Origin: an uncultured Bilophila sp.
GTDB lineage: Bacteria > Desulfobacterota > Desulfovibrionia > Desulfovibrionales > Desulfovibrionaceae
Reading direction: 5' to 3'
Length of the DNA stretch: 25,134 nt
NCBI GenBank assembly: GCA_959604115.1
Contig: CAUHBW010000005.1
Coordinates: 1-25,134, forward strand
Of the stretch, positions 6,785 to 14,249 are shown in pieces. The position numbers and the translations under genes were made by a program. Each line of letters starts with the position of its first letter. The first letter of the stretch is position 1. The notes under the pieces were generated by a model, which made no database searches, was not told where the DNA came from, and was given only the letters and a program-made list of their open reading frames with translations.

Positions 6785-7890
6785 GGCTGTTCCTTGGAGT
6801 TAGAGGTGCTGGCAATTTCTTTGGTGAGTTTGGGAATTTCAAACTGGTAGCGGTTCAGAAACGCCGTGAAAATACTTTTAAAAAGCTCTTTGGTGTCGTC
6901 CATCATCTCCCGAGGGGTATAGATGGAGTATTGGCCATGGCTCAAGAGATTGAGGGCGCGCGTATACAGCACTTCGTCGTCAACGCCATGAATGCACGAT
7001 GAAAAATCTTTGTAGCCAAAGAAGACGGCTGTTTTTTCCATAATGCTGCGCAAGGCATTGAAATGATGCGTGTAGATTTGGTTGCTCTCTACAGCATGCT
7101 GCAACTCGCTGAGCATGGCTACATGATGAAAGAAAGGCGCTTCATCCGTTTTTTGCAGAGAGTACTTTTCACCTTGTGCCGTGCGGTAAAAGAAATAAGT
7201 GTTATATTTTGTACGTGAGCGCCTGAACTCATTCCACAGGACATTAAAAAACAATACATGATGGGAAGAAATGATGCATTTTATGGTATTCTCTGGTTTT
7301 TTTAGTGTATTGATAAGGTCTGTTGCCACGGCAATGGCATTATTATCATCAAGAGATGATATTGGGTCATCAATATAGATATATTTCACCCATGCATAGG
7401 ACTCGTGTCCTTCAATAACAAGAGTGCAAATGGCAAGAAAAATACACCAGATAAAGATATTTTCTTCGCCACGAGAAATCTTGATATTTTCTTCTTCGCC
7501 ACGAAAAAACGAAATCAACCACTGTTCATAGTCAATCTTGAAGTCAAAATTTGCATAGCGTTCGAGATATGAAGAAATTTTTTCTTCCAACGCTAGCTCT
7601 TTAAAACCGGAAAAAAATCTGGAGGCGGTGTTAAGACGTAAATAACGCTCCGTATCGTTTTCAAGATCATTATCCCAGGAAAAGAGGTCTTCGGTGTAGG
7701 CATTGAAATAGAGCGTATCGCTGGCGCCGTCTTTTTTTCCTGCATTTTTGAATTCCATGGAAAGCCGGGTCTTGCCTGTGCCGTTGTATGCGAACAGCAA
7801 AACATAATTGACGTTATTCAGGTCATCCTGCAGGCGCGTCACCAGTTGGGACAGGGATTGAAATTCCCAGATTTTTCGTGAATCACTCAT
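6781..7890 (-). CDS. prrC: PrrC-family anticodon nuclease (tRNA-cleaving toxin of the type I R-M locus)
   Basis: 369 residues, close to the ~396 of E. coli PrrC. The N-terminal ABC-type NTPase domain has Walker A AYNGTGKT (34-41), FNAYTEDLFSWDNDLE (62-77), a degenerate ABC signature ISRGEE (138-143), Walker B IYIDDP (171-176), D-loop SSLDD (178-182) and H-loop SSHH (208-211). The C-terminal part carries Arg281-x3-Glu285 in LRSIMEKTAVFFGY and His318 in LLSHG. This matches the order and spacing of the catalytic Arg320/Glu324/His356 triad of PrrC (one residue longer). PrrC cleaves the anticodon of tRNA-Lys and is kept latent by its R-M partner until phage anti-restriction occurs. Here it overlaps hsdS upstream and hsdM downstream by 4 bases each. 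Target tRNA in this host is not known. Confidence is high for the family, lower for substrate. Confidence 0.88.
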   Translation of the reverse strand: MSDSRKIWEFQSLSQLVTRLQDDLNNVNYVLLFAYNGTGKTRLSMEFKNAGKKDGASDTLYFNAYTEDLFSWDNDLENDTERYLRLNTASRFFSGFKELALEEKISSYLERYANFDFKIDYEQWLISFFRGEEENIKISRGEENIFIWCIFLAICTLVIEGHESYAWVKYIYIDDPISSLDDNNAIAVATDLINTLKKPENTIKCIISSHHVLFFNVLWNEFRRSRTKYNTYFFYRTAQGEKYSLQKTDEAPFFHHVAMLSELQHAVESNQIYTHHFNALRSIMEKTAVFFGYKDFSSCIHGVDDEVLYTRALNLLSHGQYSIYTPREMMDDTKELFKSIFTAFLNRYQFEIPKLTKEIASTSNSKEQP

Positions 7891-9134
7891 GCCAGAACCT
7901 TATCAATGCGTGGAAAAAGCTGCTGCATGAGCCCTTTTTTGTGGTCCTTGAGTAGGTTAATCTTTTGAGTCTGGGCGGCGATAAGCTCGTCAAGGGAGGA
8001 AAGGCAGTTGGCGATACGTTGTTGCTCGGAACAGGTAGGAATCACTACGGCAATATTTTCTAATACCGTCTTGCTTACAGACGGAACTGCTCCCCCGCAA
8101 TATTCATTTAAATCTATCCTTTGTGATAATATATACAGAAAGTAATTTATTAATTTCCCAGGCTTAGCCTTAATCCCAACTGCATTATTATCAATAAGGC
8201 ATTCCACTGTGGAAATAGCTCGCCTGTTAAGGCGAAGTGCCTCTCCGATCTTCGCAAATACAGTAGTTCCAATAGGGATTGGTTTTGCTTTCAATATTGA
8301 AAGGTCAGCAGAATCTATGTAGTTGATAGCCCTGTGTAATAAGCCTCCATCGTCGCTTATTGCTTTAGATATGTCACAGACTTTACAAAAAGGATATTGT
8401 CCATATTGCTTAACTTGTAGGGCTTCAGGAAAAGTATAGCCGGGAAGTATATCGCAAATATTATACAGCGTTATTTTTTTCCACTCTCCCGCATCCCGAA
8501 ACTCAGGAAAGCGCAACTGCGGTAGGGTTTCACCCTCTACCGGAAAAAGCTGTTTGAGTAGCCCTTTTTTATGGTCTTTGATCCTGTCAAGCTTGCTGGT
8601 TTCGGCGGCAATGCGCTCATCGAGGGATGATAGGCAGTCGACGATTCTCTGTTGTTCAATTTTGTCATTAGGGTAAGTAATGCTTTTTTCCTTTAGAATA
8701 GAAAAATGACGTTTATATTCCTCCATTTTTATTGGATTAAATAAAAGGTATTGATAAGTATATTTTGTTAAAACATCAGATGGACAATAAAAAATTTTAA
8801 TCCCATCTGCACCTTGGGCAAAAGGAGACTCTATTAATTTCAAGATACAAGTATGATCTCCGAAGATTATTACAGCTTGGTATTTATCAATTATGGAAAA
8901 TTTATCGTTTGTCCAACCGGCAATATATTTTTGCGATTGATCAACAATTGGAAATAAACCACTTTTTTGATATTCCGATGTTAATAGTTTTTTAGGTGGA
9001 ATAATCATTTTAATCAATTCGGAAAGCTTTTTGATTTCCCACTCCCCCACATCACGAAACGCAGGAAAGCGCAAACGCGGCACCAGATCGCTTTTCTTTT
9101 TGTCTCTTGCACGCATCATTTTCATCTTACTCAT
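7887..9134 (-). CDS. hsdS: type I restriction-modification system, specificity subunit HsdS
   Basis: 415 residues from ATG at 9134 (GGGAG upstream, 8-base overlap with the hsdR end); starts further up would lie inside hsdR. It shows the classic two-fold design: a first target-recognition domain after LRFPAFRDVGEWEIKKL, a conserved helix EQQRIVDCLSSLDERIAAET, a second domain after LRFPEFRDAGEWKKITL, and a second helix EQQRIANCLSSLDELIAAQT. Each helix ends in DHKKGL(L/M)xQLFP. Each recognition domain reads half of a bipartite DNA site. The domains (roughly 8040-8460 and 8660-9010) are clearly more AT-rich than the helices, a sign of domain exchange. Site specificity cannot be read from sequence. 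Confidence 0.95.
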   Translation of the reverse strand: MSKMKMMRARDKKKSDLVPRLRFPAFRDVGEWEIKKLSELIKMIIPPKKLLTSEYQKSGLFPIVDQSQKYIAGWTNDKFSIIDKYQAVIIFGDHTCILKLIESPFAQGADGIKIFYCPSDVLTKYTYQYLLFNPIKMEEYKRHFSILKEKSITYPNDKIEQQRIVDCLSSLDERIAAETSKLDRIKDHKKGLLKQLFPVEGETLPQLRFPEFRDAGEWKKITLYNICDILPGYTFPEALQVKQYGQYPFCKVCDISKAISDDGGLLHRAINYIDSADLSILKAKPIPIGTTVFAKIGEALRLNRRAISTVECLIDNNAVGIKAKPGKLINYFLYILSQRIDLNEYCGGAVPSVSKTVLENIAVVIPTCSEQQRIANCLSSLDELIAAQTQKINLLKDHKKGLMQQLFPRIDKVLA

Positions 9135-12099
9135 AGGCTCCCAGCCCCGAAATGTCGCGCCCCTTGGCAAGCTTATGCAGCAGGGGGATAAGATCTTCCA
9201 TCAGGGCCAGCTCCTTCTGTGTGCGGGCTTTCCAGCCCAAGACCAGAGGGGCGAGCAGCTCGCCGAGCAGCTCGCCATCAAAGATCATGCGCTGCATGAT
9301 GCTGTCCACAAAAGCTTGCAGAGAGGTCGCTTCAAGACCGTGTTTTGCGGCGATTTCCGCCAGCTCGCGAGCATTTTTTTCGACCTTGAACTGCTTGTAT
9401 CCTTCACGGATAGCGGCCTCGCTCATCCCCTTGTCAGGGCTCAACGTCTTGATATAGGCGGCAATGTCGTCGCGCTCGTCCACAAATTTGGCATCGGCCT
9501 GGATAAGGCCGATGAGTTCGTCGCGGGTCATGGACTGCTTGCCCGGAACCGCCTGCGTATATCCGGCAATGAGCTTCATGATATAATCATAGTCGATCAC
9601 TGCGGAGGAAAAGAGCACAAACTCAAATTCCAGTTGCTGGATCGCATCATCTGTAGGGTTGGTCTTGCCATCCTTCTTTTCCTGCTGGGCTTTCAGGCGC
9701 TGGGCAGTTTCCAGGTACACCCCCTGCAAGCCCTGCAATTGATCGGTCGGAATAATTTTTTCTATAGTTTCGGCGTGTTCCGGGGTGAGATCCGTATATT
9801 GGTCAAGCTGGGTTTTCAGGCGCTTGACCTCTTTGAACAGATTGATGAACTGGCAGCGGGCTTCGTCACCCTTCAGATTGTTCACGTCTTCCGGGGCACA
9901 CGTCAGACCCTGGGAGTGCATAAAGGCATCCAGCTGCGTGACTGCGCTTTCCAATTTGGCAATGACAGCAGGGGCGGGATCGACAAGCCAGATTTCTCTG
10001 GCGGTGTCGGATTTTTCGCCGGAAAACATGGCTATGGCCGCATCAACGGCCTTTTCCTGCTGGCGGAAGTCCAAAATCTTGCCATAGGGCTTGGTGTCGT
10101 TCAGTACGCGATTGGTGCGCGAAAATGCCTGAATCAAGCCATGATGCTTGAGATTTTTGTCCACATACAAGGTGTTGAGGAATTTGGAATCAAAACCGGT
10201 GAGCAGCATATCCACCACAATGGTGATGTCGATCTTTTGCGCATGGGGCAAGTCTTCATTGGGATATTGCTGATCCTTGATGCGCTTTTGTATGTCCTGA
10301 TAGTACAGATCAAATTCATTGATGCTGTGATTTGTGTTGTAGCTGGCATTATAGTCGGCAATAATAGTCTTGAGAGCAGCCTTTTTTTCTTCGGGAGCTT
10401 CGGCATTATCGTGCTTTTCCTGTGGCAGGTCTTCCTGAATCTGCTGCACATCCTTGTTGCCTTCCGCAGGTGGGGAAAACACGCAGGCGATGTTCAACGG
10501 CTCATAATGGCTGTCCGCCGCCGTGCGCTCTGCCTGAATCTCTTTGAAAAGTTGATAATACTCTATCGCGTGAATGATGCCCGATGTGGCAAACAACGCA
10601 TTGAACTTGCGCTGTGCGGTTGAGGCATTGTGTTTATCCAGTATAGCTTCCACAATAGCACGCTTGCGCATCGACTCGTTGAGCTTGGAGGCGCCTTTGT
10701 CCTCTGGTTTGTAGTATTCAACAAGAAAACGCAGCACGTTGCGATCTTCAATGGCATGAGTGATGGTATAGGCGTGTAGCTCACGCTGAAAAATATCCGC
10801 TGTGGTTTTATAGTAACCTTGCTCCCCTGTGATTTGCGTATAGGAAGCGTTTTCTTCAAAAATAGGTGTTCCAGTGAAGCCGAACAATTGAGCATTTGGG
10901 AAAAAGTCTTTGATAGCTTTGTGGTTATCACCAAACTGAGAACGGTGACACTCGTCAAAAATGAACACCATGCGCTTGTTACGCAGCGGTTTCAGGCGCT
11001 CCTTGTAGTTGCCGGGATTGCCGGCATCGAGGGCAAGCCCCAGTTTCTGAATGGTGGTGACGATGACCTTGTTGGCGTAATCATCGGAAAGCAGCCGCTG
11101 CACCAGCGCAGCCGTGTTGGTGTTAGCCTCGACACAACCTTCCTGAAAGCGATTGAACTCTTCCCGCGTCTGACGGTCAAGGTCTTTGCGGTCAACCACA
11201 AACAGACATTTTTCTATGTCCGGATTGTCTTTGAGCAGCGTGGACGCCTTAAAGGAAGTCAGCGTCTTGCCGCTGCCTGTGGTGTGCCAGATATAGCCGT
11301 TGCCACAGTTTTGGTGAATGCAATCCACAATGGCCTGGACGGCATATATCTGATAAGGGCGCATAACCATGAGTTTTTGTTCGCTGGCCACCAGCACCAT
11401 ATAGCGGTTGATCATCTCTGCCAACGTACATTTGGCTAGAAAATGCTCGGCAAAGCGGTCGAGCTGAGTGATTTTTTTGTTGTCGTCTCCGGCAAACTGA
11501 TAGAGCGGCAAAAAGCGTTCATCCGCATCAAAGCTGAAATGGCGGTTGTTATTGTTGGCAAAATACCATGTGTCGCTCATGTTGCTGACAATGAATAATT
11601 GCAAAAAACAGAGCAGGGTTTTGCCGTAGCCGTTGCCGGGATCATTTTTGTAGTCAACAATTTGCTGCATTGCCCGGCGCGGACTGATGGCCAGCGTTTT
11701 CAATTCAATCTGCACTACAGGGACGCCATTGATGAGCAATATGACGTCATAGCGGTGATGGCTGTAATCTGTGTTTATACGGAGTTGGTTGACAACTTCA
11801 AAGGTGTTCTTGCACCAGTCCTTGATATTGACCAGTGTGTAGAAGAGCGGTGTGCCATCGTTGCGTTCAAAGCTGTTGCGTTCACGTAAAAATCGGGCGG
11901 CGCTGAACACGTCTGGGGTAACAATTTGTTCCAGCAGGCGTAAAAATTCGTCGTCTGTCAGGCGTACCCGGTTTAGAGCTTCAAATTTCTCCCGGAAGTT
12001 GGCCTCCAGCGCGGCACGATCGCGGATGTCCTGACGGTGAACATACTTGAGGTCAGTCAGATTCTTTATCAGCTCTTGTTCGATTTGTTGTTCTGTCAT
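9127..12099 (-). CDS. hsdR: type I restriction-modification system, restriction/translocase subunit HsdR
   Basis: 990 residues, full length for the family. The N-terminal nuclease domain has the PD-(D/E)xK residues Asp118 (RYDVILLINGVP), Glu132 and Lys134 (IELKT), and the QxxxY motif (Gln146-Tyr150). The SF2 translocase has Walker A TTGSGKT (273-279), DECH (382-385) followed by RSQFG, FGFTGTPIF (motif III region) and QAFSRTNRV (motif VI). A C-terminal helical part binds HsdM. With ATP it pulls DNA through the complex and cuts at a distance from unmethylated sites. It is the first gene of the defence operon; the upstream gap holds an 18-bp palindrome and a possible promoter. The Shine-Dalgarno (AGGGT) is weak and distant, perhaps keeping HsdR low. 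Confidence 0.97.
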   Translation of the reverse strand: MTEQQIEQELIKNLTDLKYVHRQDIRDRAALEANFREKFEALNRVRLTDDEFLRLLEQIVTPDVFSAARFLRERNSFERNDGTPLFYTLVNIKDWCKNTFEVVNQLRINTDYSHHRYDVILLINGVPVVQIELKTLAISPRRAMQQIVDYKNDPGNGYGKTLLCFLQLFIVSNMSDTWYFANNNNRHFSFDADERFLPLYQFAGDDNKKITQLDRFAEHFLAKCTLAEMINRYMVLVASEQKLMVMRPYQIYAVQAIVDCIHQNCGNGYIWHTTGSGKTLTSFKASTLLKDNPDIEKCLFVVDRKDLDRQTREEFNRFQEGCVEANTNTAALVQRLLSDDYANKVIVTTIQKLGLALDAGNPGNYKERLKPLRNKRMVFIFDECHRSQFGDNHKAIKDFFPNAQLFGFTGTPIFEENASYTQITGEQGYYKTTADIFQRELHAYTITHAIEDRNVLRFLVEYYKPEDKGASKLNESMRKRAIVEAILDKHNASTAQRKFNALFATSGIIHAIEYYQLFKEIQAERTAADSHYEPLNIACVFSPPAEGNKDVQQIQEDLPQEKHDNAEAPEEKKAALKTIIADYNASYNTNHSINEFDLYYQDIQKRIKDQQYPNEDLPHAQKIDITIVVDMLLTGFDSKFLNTLYVDKNLKHHGLIQAFSRTNRVLNDTKPYGKILDFRQQEKAVDAAIAMFSGEKSDTAREIWLVDPAPAVIAKLESAVTQLDAFMHSQGLTCAPEDVNNLKGDEARCQFINLFKEVKRLKTQLDQYTDLTPEHAETIEKIIPTDQLQGLQGVYLETAQRLKAQQEKKDGKTNPTDDAIQQLEFEFVLFSSAVIDYDYIMKLIAGYTQAVPGKQSMTRDELIGLIQADAKFVDERDDIAAYIKTLSPDKGMSEAAIREGYKQFKVEKNARELAEIAAKHGLEATSLQAFVDSIMQRMIFDGELLGELLAPLVLGWKARTQKELALMEDLIPLLHKLAKGRDISGLGAYE

Positions 12100-12156
12100 G
12101 AACTGCTTGACCCTATTGGAAGGTTAGGCTGTGTTGTGTAACAAGGCTTTCCCATT

Positions 12157-12174
12157 CACTGGGGTACCCCAGTG
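12157..12174. promoter_or_regulatory. 18-bp perfect palindrome upstream of hsdR (possible operator)
   Basis: CACTGGGGTACCCCAGTG is its own reverse complement and lies 58 bases before the hsdR start, between the gene and a possible promoter (12219-12247). This is where a repressor or R-M controller protein could act. No controller gene is recognised in the element; the AlpA-like protein is a candidate by default. Confidence 0.5.
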
Positions 12175-12218
12175 GGGGGAGTACGAGTCTTCACCAAGAA
12201 GAAAATTGACGTGTCCGG

Positions 12219-12247
12219 ATACTATACGAAAAGGCTTGTTCGCACAA
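12219..12247 (-). promoter_or_regulatory. tentative promoter of the hsd defence operon
   Basis: Minus strand: TTGTGC (12242-12247), 17-base spacer, TAGTAT (12219-12224), about 120 bases before the hsdR ATG. The -35 matches poorly, so this is only a suggestion. The 229-base gap between hsdR and the mobilization gene has no other clear signal besides the palindrome. Confidence 0.3.
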
Positions 12248-12328
12248 TGTGACCTCTTGGGTCGAACAGGGGCCAAAGGCTTTCTTATCTCCCCATGCCC
12301 GGACTACGGGAACGGGGTAGCGTTGCCT

Positions 12329-12682
12329 TCACAATTTATCATCTGGTATATCAGGAGTAATGAAGCTGTAGCGTTGTTCGCGTTTCGGAGGCGGCGGGGG
12401 TGTGTCTCTCTTTTGGGTTTTTCGTCCTTCCCGGTGCCGTCTGGCCTCGGTCAGATATTTGGTCAGGGTTTGAGGTTTCACCTCAATACCTTTCTCATGT
12501 AACTTTTCGACGATCTCCTGTGTGCCGAAACCGCGCTTCTTCATCCGCTCCAGCGTCGGAGCGAGGGTGAAAATCGCCTGTTTTATGGTCATGGCGCGGT
12601 TTCCGTCCAGTGTGACGGTGGCGGGTTTCAGTGTGGCGAACTCCTGTCTGATTTTTTTCAGTTGACTGGCGGTAATGCTCAT
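12329..12682 (-). CDS. mobilization accessory protein (MobC/TraK-like helical DNA-binding protein)
   Basis: 117 residues from ATG at 12682, chosen for the AGGAG upstream and because MSITASQLKKIRQEF is the expected family start; a longer frame from 12745 lacks such a signal. It is highly charged and helical. TIKQAIFTLAPTLERMKKRG-like sequence is followed by FGTQEIVEKLHEKGIEVKPQTLTKYL, a helix-turn-helix-like element reminiscent of small accessory proteins found beside relaxases. The C-terminal tail is proline- and basic-rich (TPPPPPKREQRYS). It follows the MobV gene and a cluster of hairpins. Inferred role: binding near oriT to help the relaxase, or regulating the mob genes. Family assignment rests on memory of similar proteins, hence the modest score for function. 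Confidence 0.7.
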   Translation of the reverse strand: MSITASQLKKIRQEFATLKPATVTLDGNRAMTIKQAIFTLAPTLERMKKRGFGTQEIVEKLHEKGIEVKPQTLTKYLTEARRHREGRKTQKRDTPPPPPKREQRYSFITPDIPDDKL

Positions 12683-12742
12683 GTTCTTTTTCTCCTGTGA
12701 TTGCCGGGGGGCCTCCCCGGTTTGTCTTTTGCCTTTGGCGGT

Positions 12743-12812
12743 CAAGCGGCACGCTTGCCCACAGGTTTTCGCCAGAAAACCATAGTGAACTATGACTCGA
12801 CTTCGAGTCGAG
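12743..12812. repeat. four tandem perfect inverted repeats between mobV and its accessory gene
   Basis: Within 70 bases: CAAGCG-gca-CGCTTG (12743-12757), GGTTTTC-gcca-GAAAACC (12764-12781), CATAGT-ga-ACTATG (12781-12794) and CTCGACT-tcg-AGTCGAG (12796-12812). All are perfect. They sit in the 156-base gap between the relaxase stop and the accessory protein start. Possible oriT, operator array or RNA structure. Confidence 0.75.
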
Positions 12813-12838
12813 ATTCCCGGCGGATGGTCAGCGTATCC

Positions 12839-14063
12839 TTAACGCATCCTTGAGCGACGGCGTTGCGGCACAGCTTCCTGCGCGTGCGGGACGTGTTGTT
12901 CACACTGGGCCTGTTGCTGGGCCTCCGCCTCTTGGCGTTCGCGCTCCTCCTGTTCCTTTTCCTGCTGACGCTGGAGCTGTTCGGCACGCTTGCGCTCCAC
13001 AAAGTCGAGATGCAGCGGTCGGATTTCCGGTTGACGCAAAAATTCCTGATAGCCTGCCATGAGCCTTTTCATTTTCTTCAACAGCGTCTCCAGCTCCTCT
13101 TTTTCCTCATGGCTTTGTTTCCTGTGAGCCGTGTATTCCGTTTCAAGCCGTGCCTGCTTTTCGCGTAAAGCTTCCACATCCTTTTGCAGACTTTCTTTCT
13201 GCTTTTGAGCAATGTGTGTGACAGCAAGCGCTTTTTTCAACTCGGTAATAATGGATGACGCTTTTTTCAGCACGGATTGATAGTTGAAAATGGATGCCTT
13301 CGGTAAAGCGGAATCTTCCCGAAGAATCTTTTCCGCCTCTTCAGCCTGTAGCTCATACGTTTCAATATTCTTTTTCAGTTCTTCTTCACGCTGTTCCAGA
13401 GCATCAAGGATTTGCCGGGAGTTTTGGGCAAGTTCTTCGGATTCCAGAATCAGGTTGTTCAGGGCTTCCTGTTGCTGCTTGAACTCCCGCGTATCCAGAT
13501 GCTTTTTCGCGGAACCGGGCTTCTGCTCGACGCCGCGCTGAATGTCGAAACCCCGGCCTTGCAGATAGAGGGGGAGTTCAGTTTGCAACTTTTTCAGGCT
13601 GGCACGGGTATAGATGCTGTTGGCGCTGAGACGTCCGTCCGGCGTCACCGGCACATGAAGAAAGTGCATGTGCCGGCGTTTTTTCATCCATATGCACCAT
13701 TGCCGAGATGACGTTTTCCGTGCCGACAAAATCTGTAAGATAGGCTGCGGCTTCCTCAAAAAAGCGTCTGGTCTCTTCCTTGCCGATGCGTGTAAAAAAG
13801 AACGTGTCCGAACTGACAATCAGGCCGCACAGATGCACGGCGTCCTTGCGCACAGCCTTGACCATGAGCAGGTCGTCAATCCGGTTCTGGATGGCCTGCG
13901 CGTAGTTGTCTGAGGCAGATTCGTGGAGATCGTAGTTGCCGGTGCTTCGACTGTAGTCGATGTCGGGGTTGGAATGGCTTTCGCGCTCGCGTCGATTGTG
14001 CGACTGGATGCCGCGAATGGCGTCCTTTTTGAATTTGTCCATATGCAGGACGAGGAGTGACAT
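12839..14063 (-). pseudogene. mobV: MobV-type relaxase (Pre/Mob), frameshifted within the HxDE..PHxH motif
   Basis: The start at 14063 has AAGGAG seven bases upstream. The N-terminus MSLLVLHMDKFK...SHNRRERESHSNPDIDYSRS contains the HNR...NxDI signature; His22 falls at the same position as the catalytic His22 of pMV158 MobM. The frame continues to HMDEKTP, then leaves the family sequence and stops at 13578. In the next frame the family resumes at once as HMHFLHVPVTPDGRLSAN and runs through a long coiled coil to a stop at 12839. One extra G near 13674-13676 (CCGG instead of CCG) explains the break. It falls between the DE and PHxH parts of the metal-binding motif, so the first product should be inactive. 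A rejoined protein would be about 408 residues. A sequencing error is possible. Confidence 0.88.
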
Positions 14064-14095
14064 TGTTTTCTCCTTCATTTTTTTGAGGGGGCGAC

Positions 14096-14160
14096 GTGGG
14101 CACAGGGGCGAAGCAAGGGATAACGGGAAAAAACGCGCCCACTTTTTTCCCTGTGCCCAC
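14096..14160. repeat. nested inverted repeats upstream of mobV, candidate oriT
   Basis: An outer perfect 12-bp inverted repeat GTGGGCACAGGG (14096-14107) / CCCTGTGCCCAC (14149-14160) encloses an inner perfect 9-bp repeat GGGAAAAAA (14125-14133) / TTTTTTCCC (14143-14151). It begins 33 bases before the relaxase start, where MobV elements usually carry oriT. Confidence 0.65.
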
Positions 14161-14234
14161 TTTTGATTTTTTCATGGGTGGGCGTAACGAACAGGCGTCG
14201 CATGGGCATTTGCCCACCTGCCCACCATGCCCAC
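14096..14234. repeat. iteron-like cluster of GCCCAC / GTGGGC
   Basis: GCCCAC occurs directly at 14137, 14155, 14212, 14220 and 14229, and inverted at 14096 and 14178. That makes seven copies in 140 bases of the 186-base non-coding gap between DUF927 and mobV. Together with an adjacent primase pair this could be a replication origin as well as, or instead of, oriT. Confidence 0.55.
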
Positions 14235-14249
14235 GCGCTTTGGGTACTG

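Noticed and set aside
9031..10623. 530-codon open frame on the plus strand opposite hsdS/hsdR
   Set aside because: It is antisense to intact, motif-rich hsdR and shows no domain pattern; it is a codon-usage shadow.
13676..13686. Programmed -1 frameshift at the six-A run in the relaxase
   Set aside because: The required correction is removal of one base (+1 direction), and the extra base is best placed in CCGG after the run. A -1 slip would not restore the frame.
14096..14234. CRISPR array
   Set aside because: Repeats are only 6 bases, irregularly spaced and in both directions, with no cas genes.
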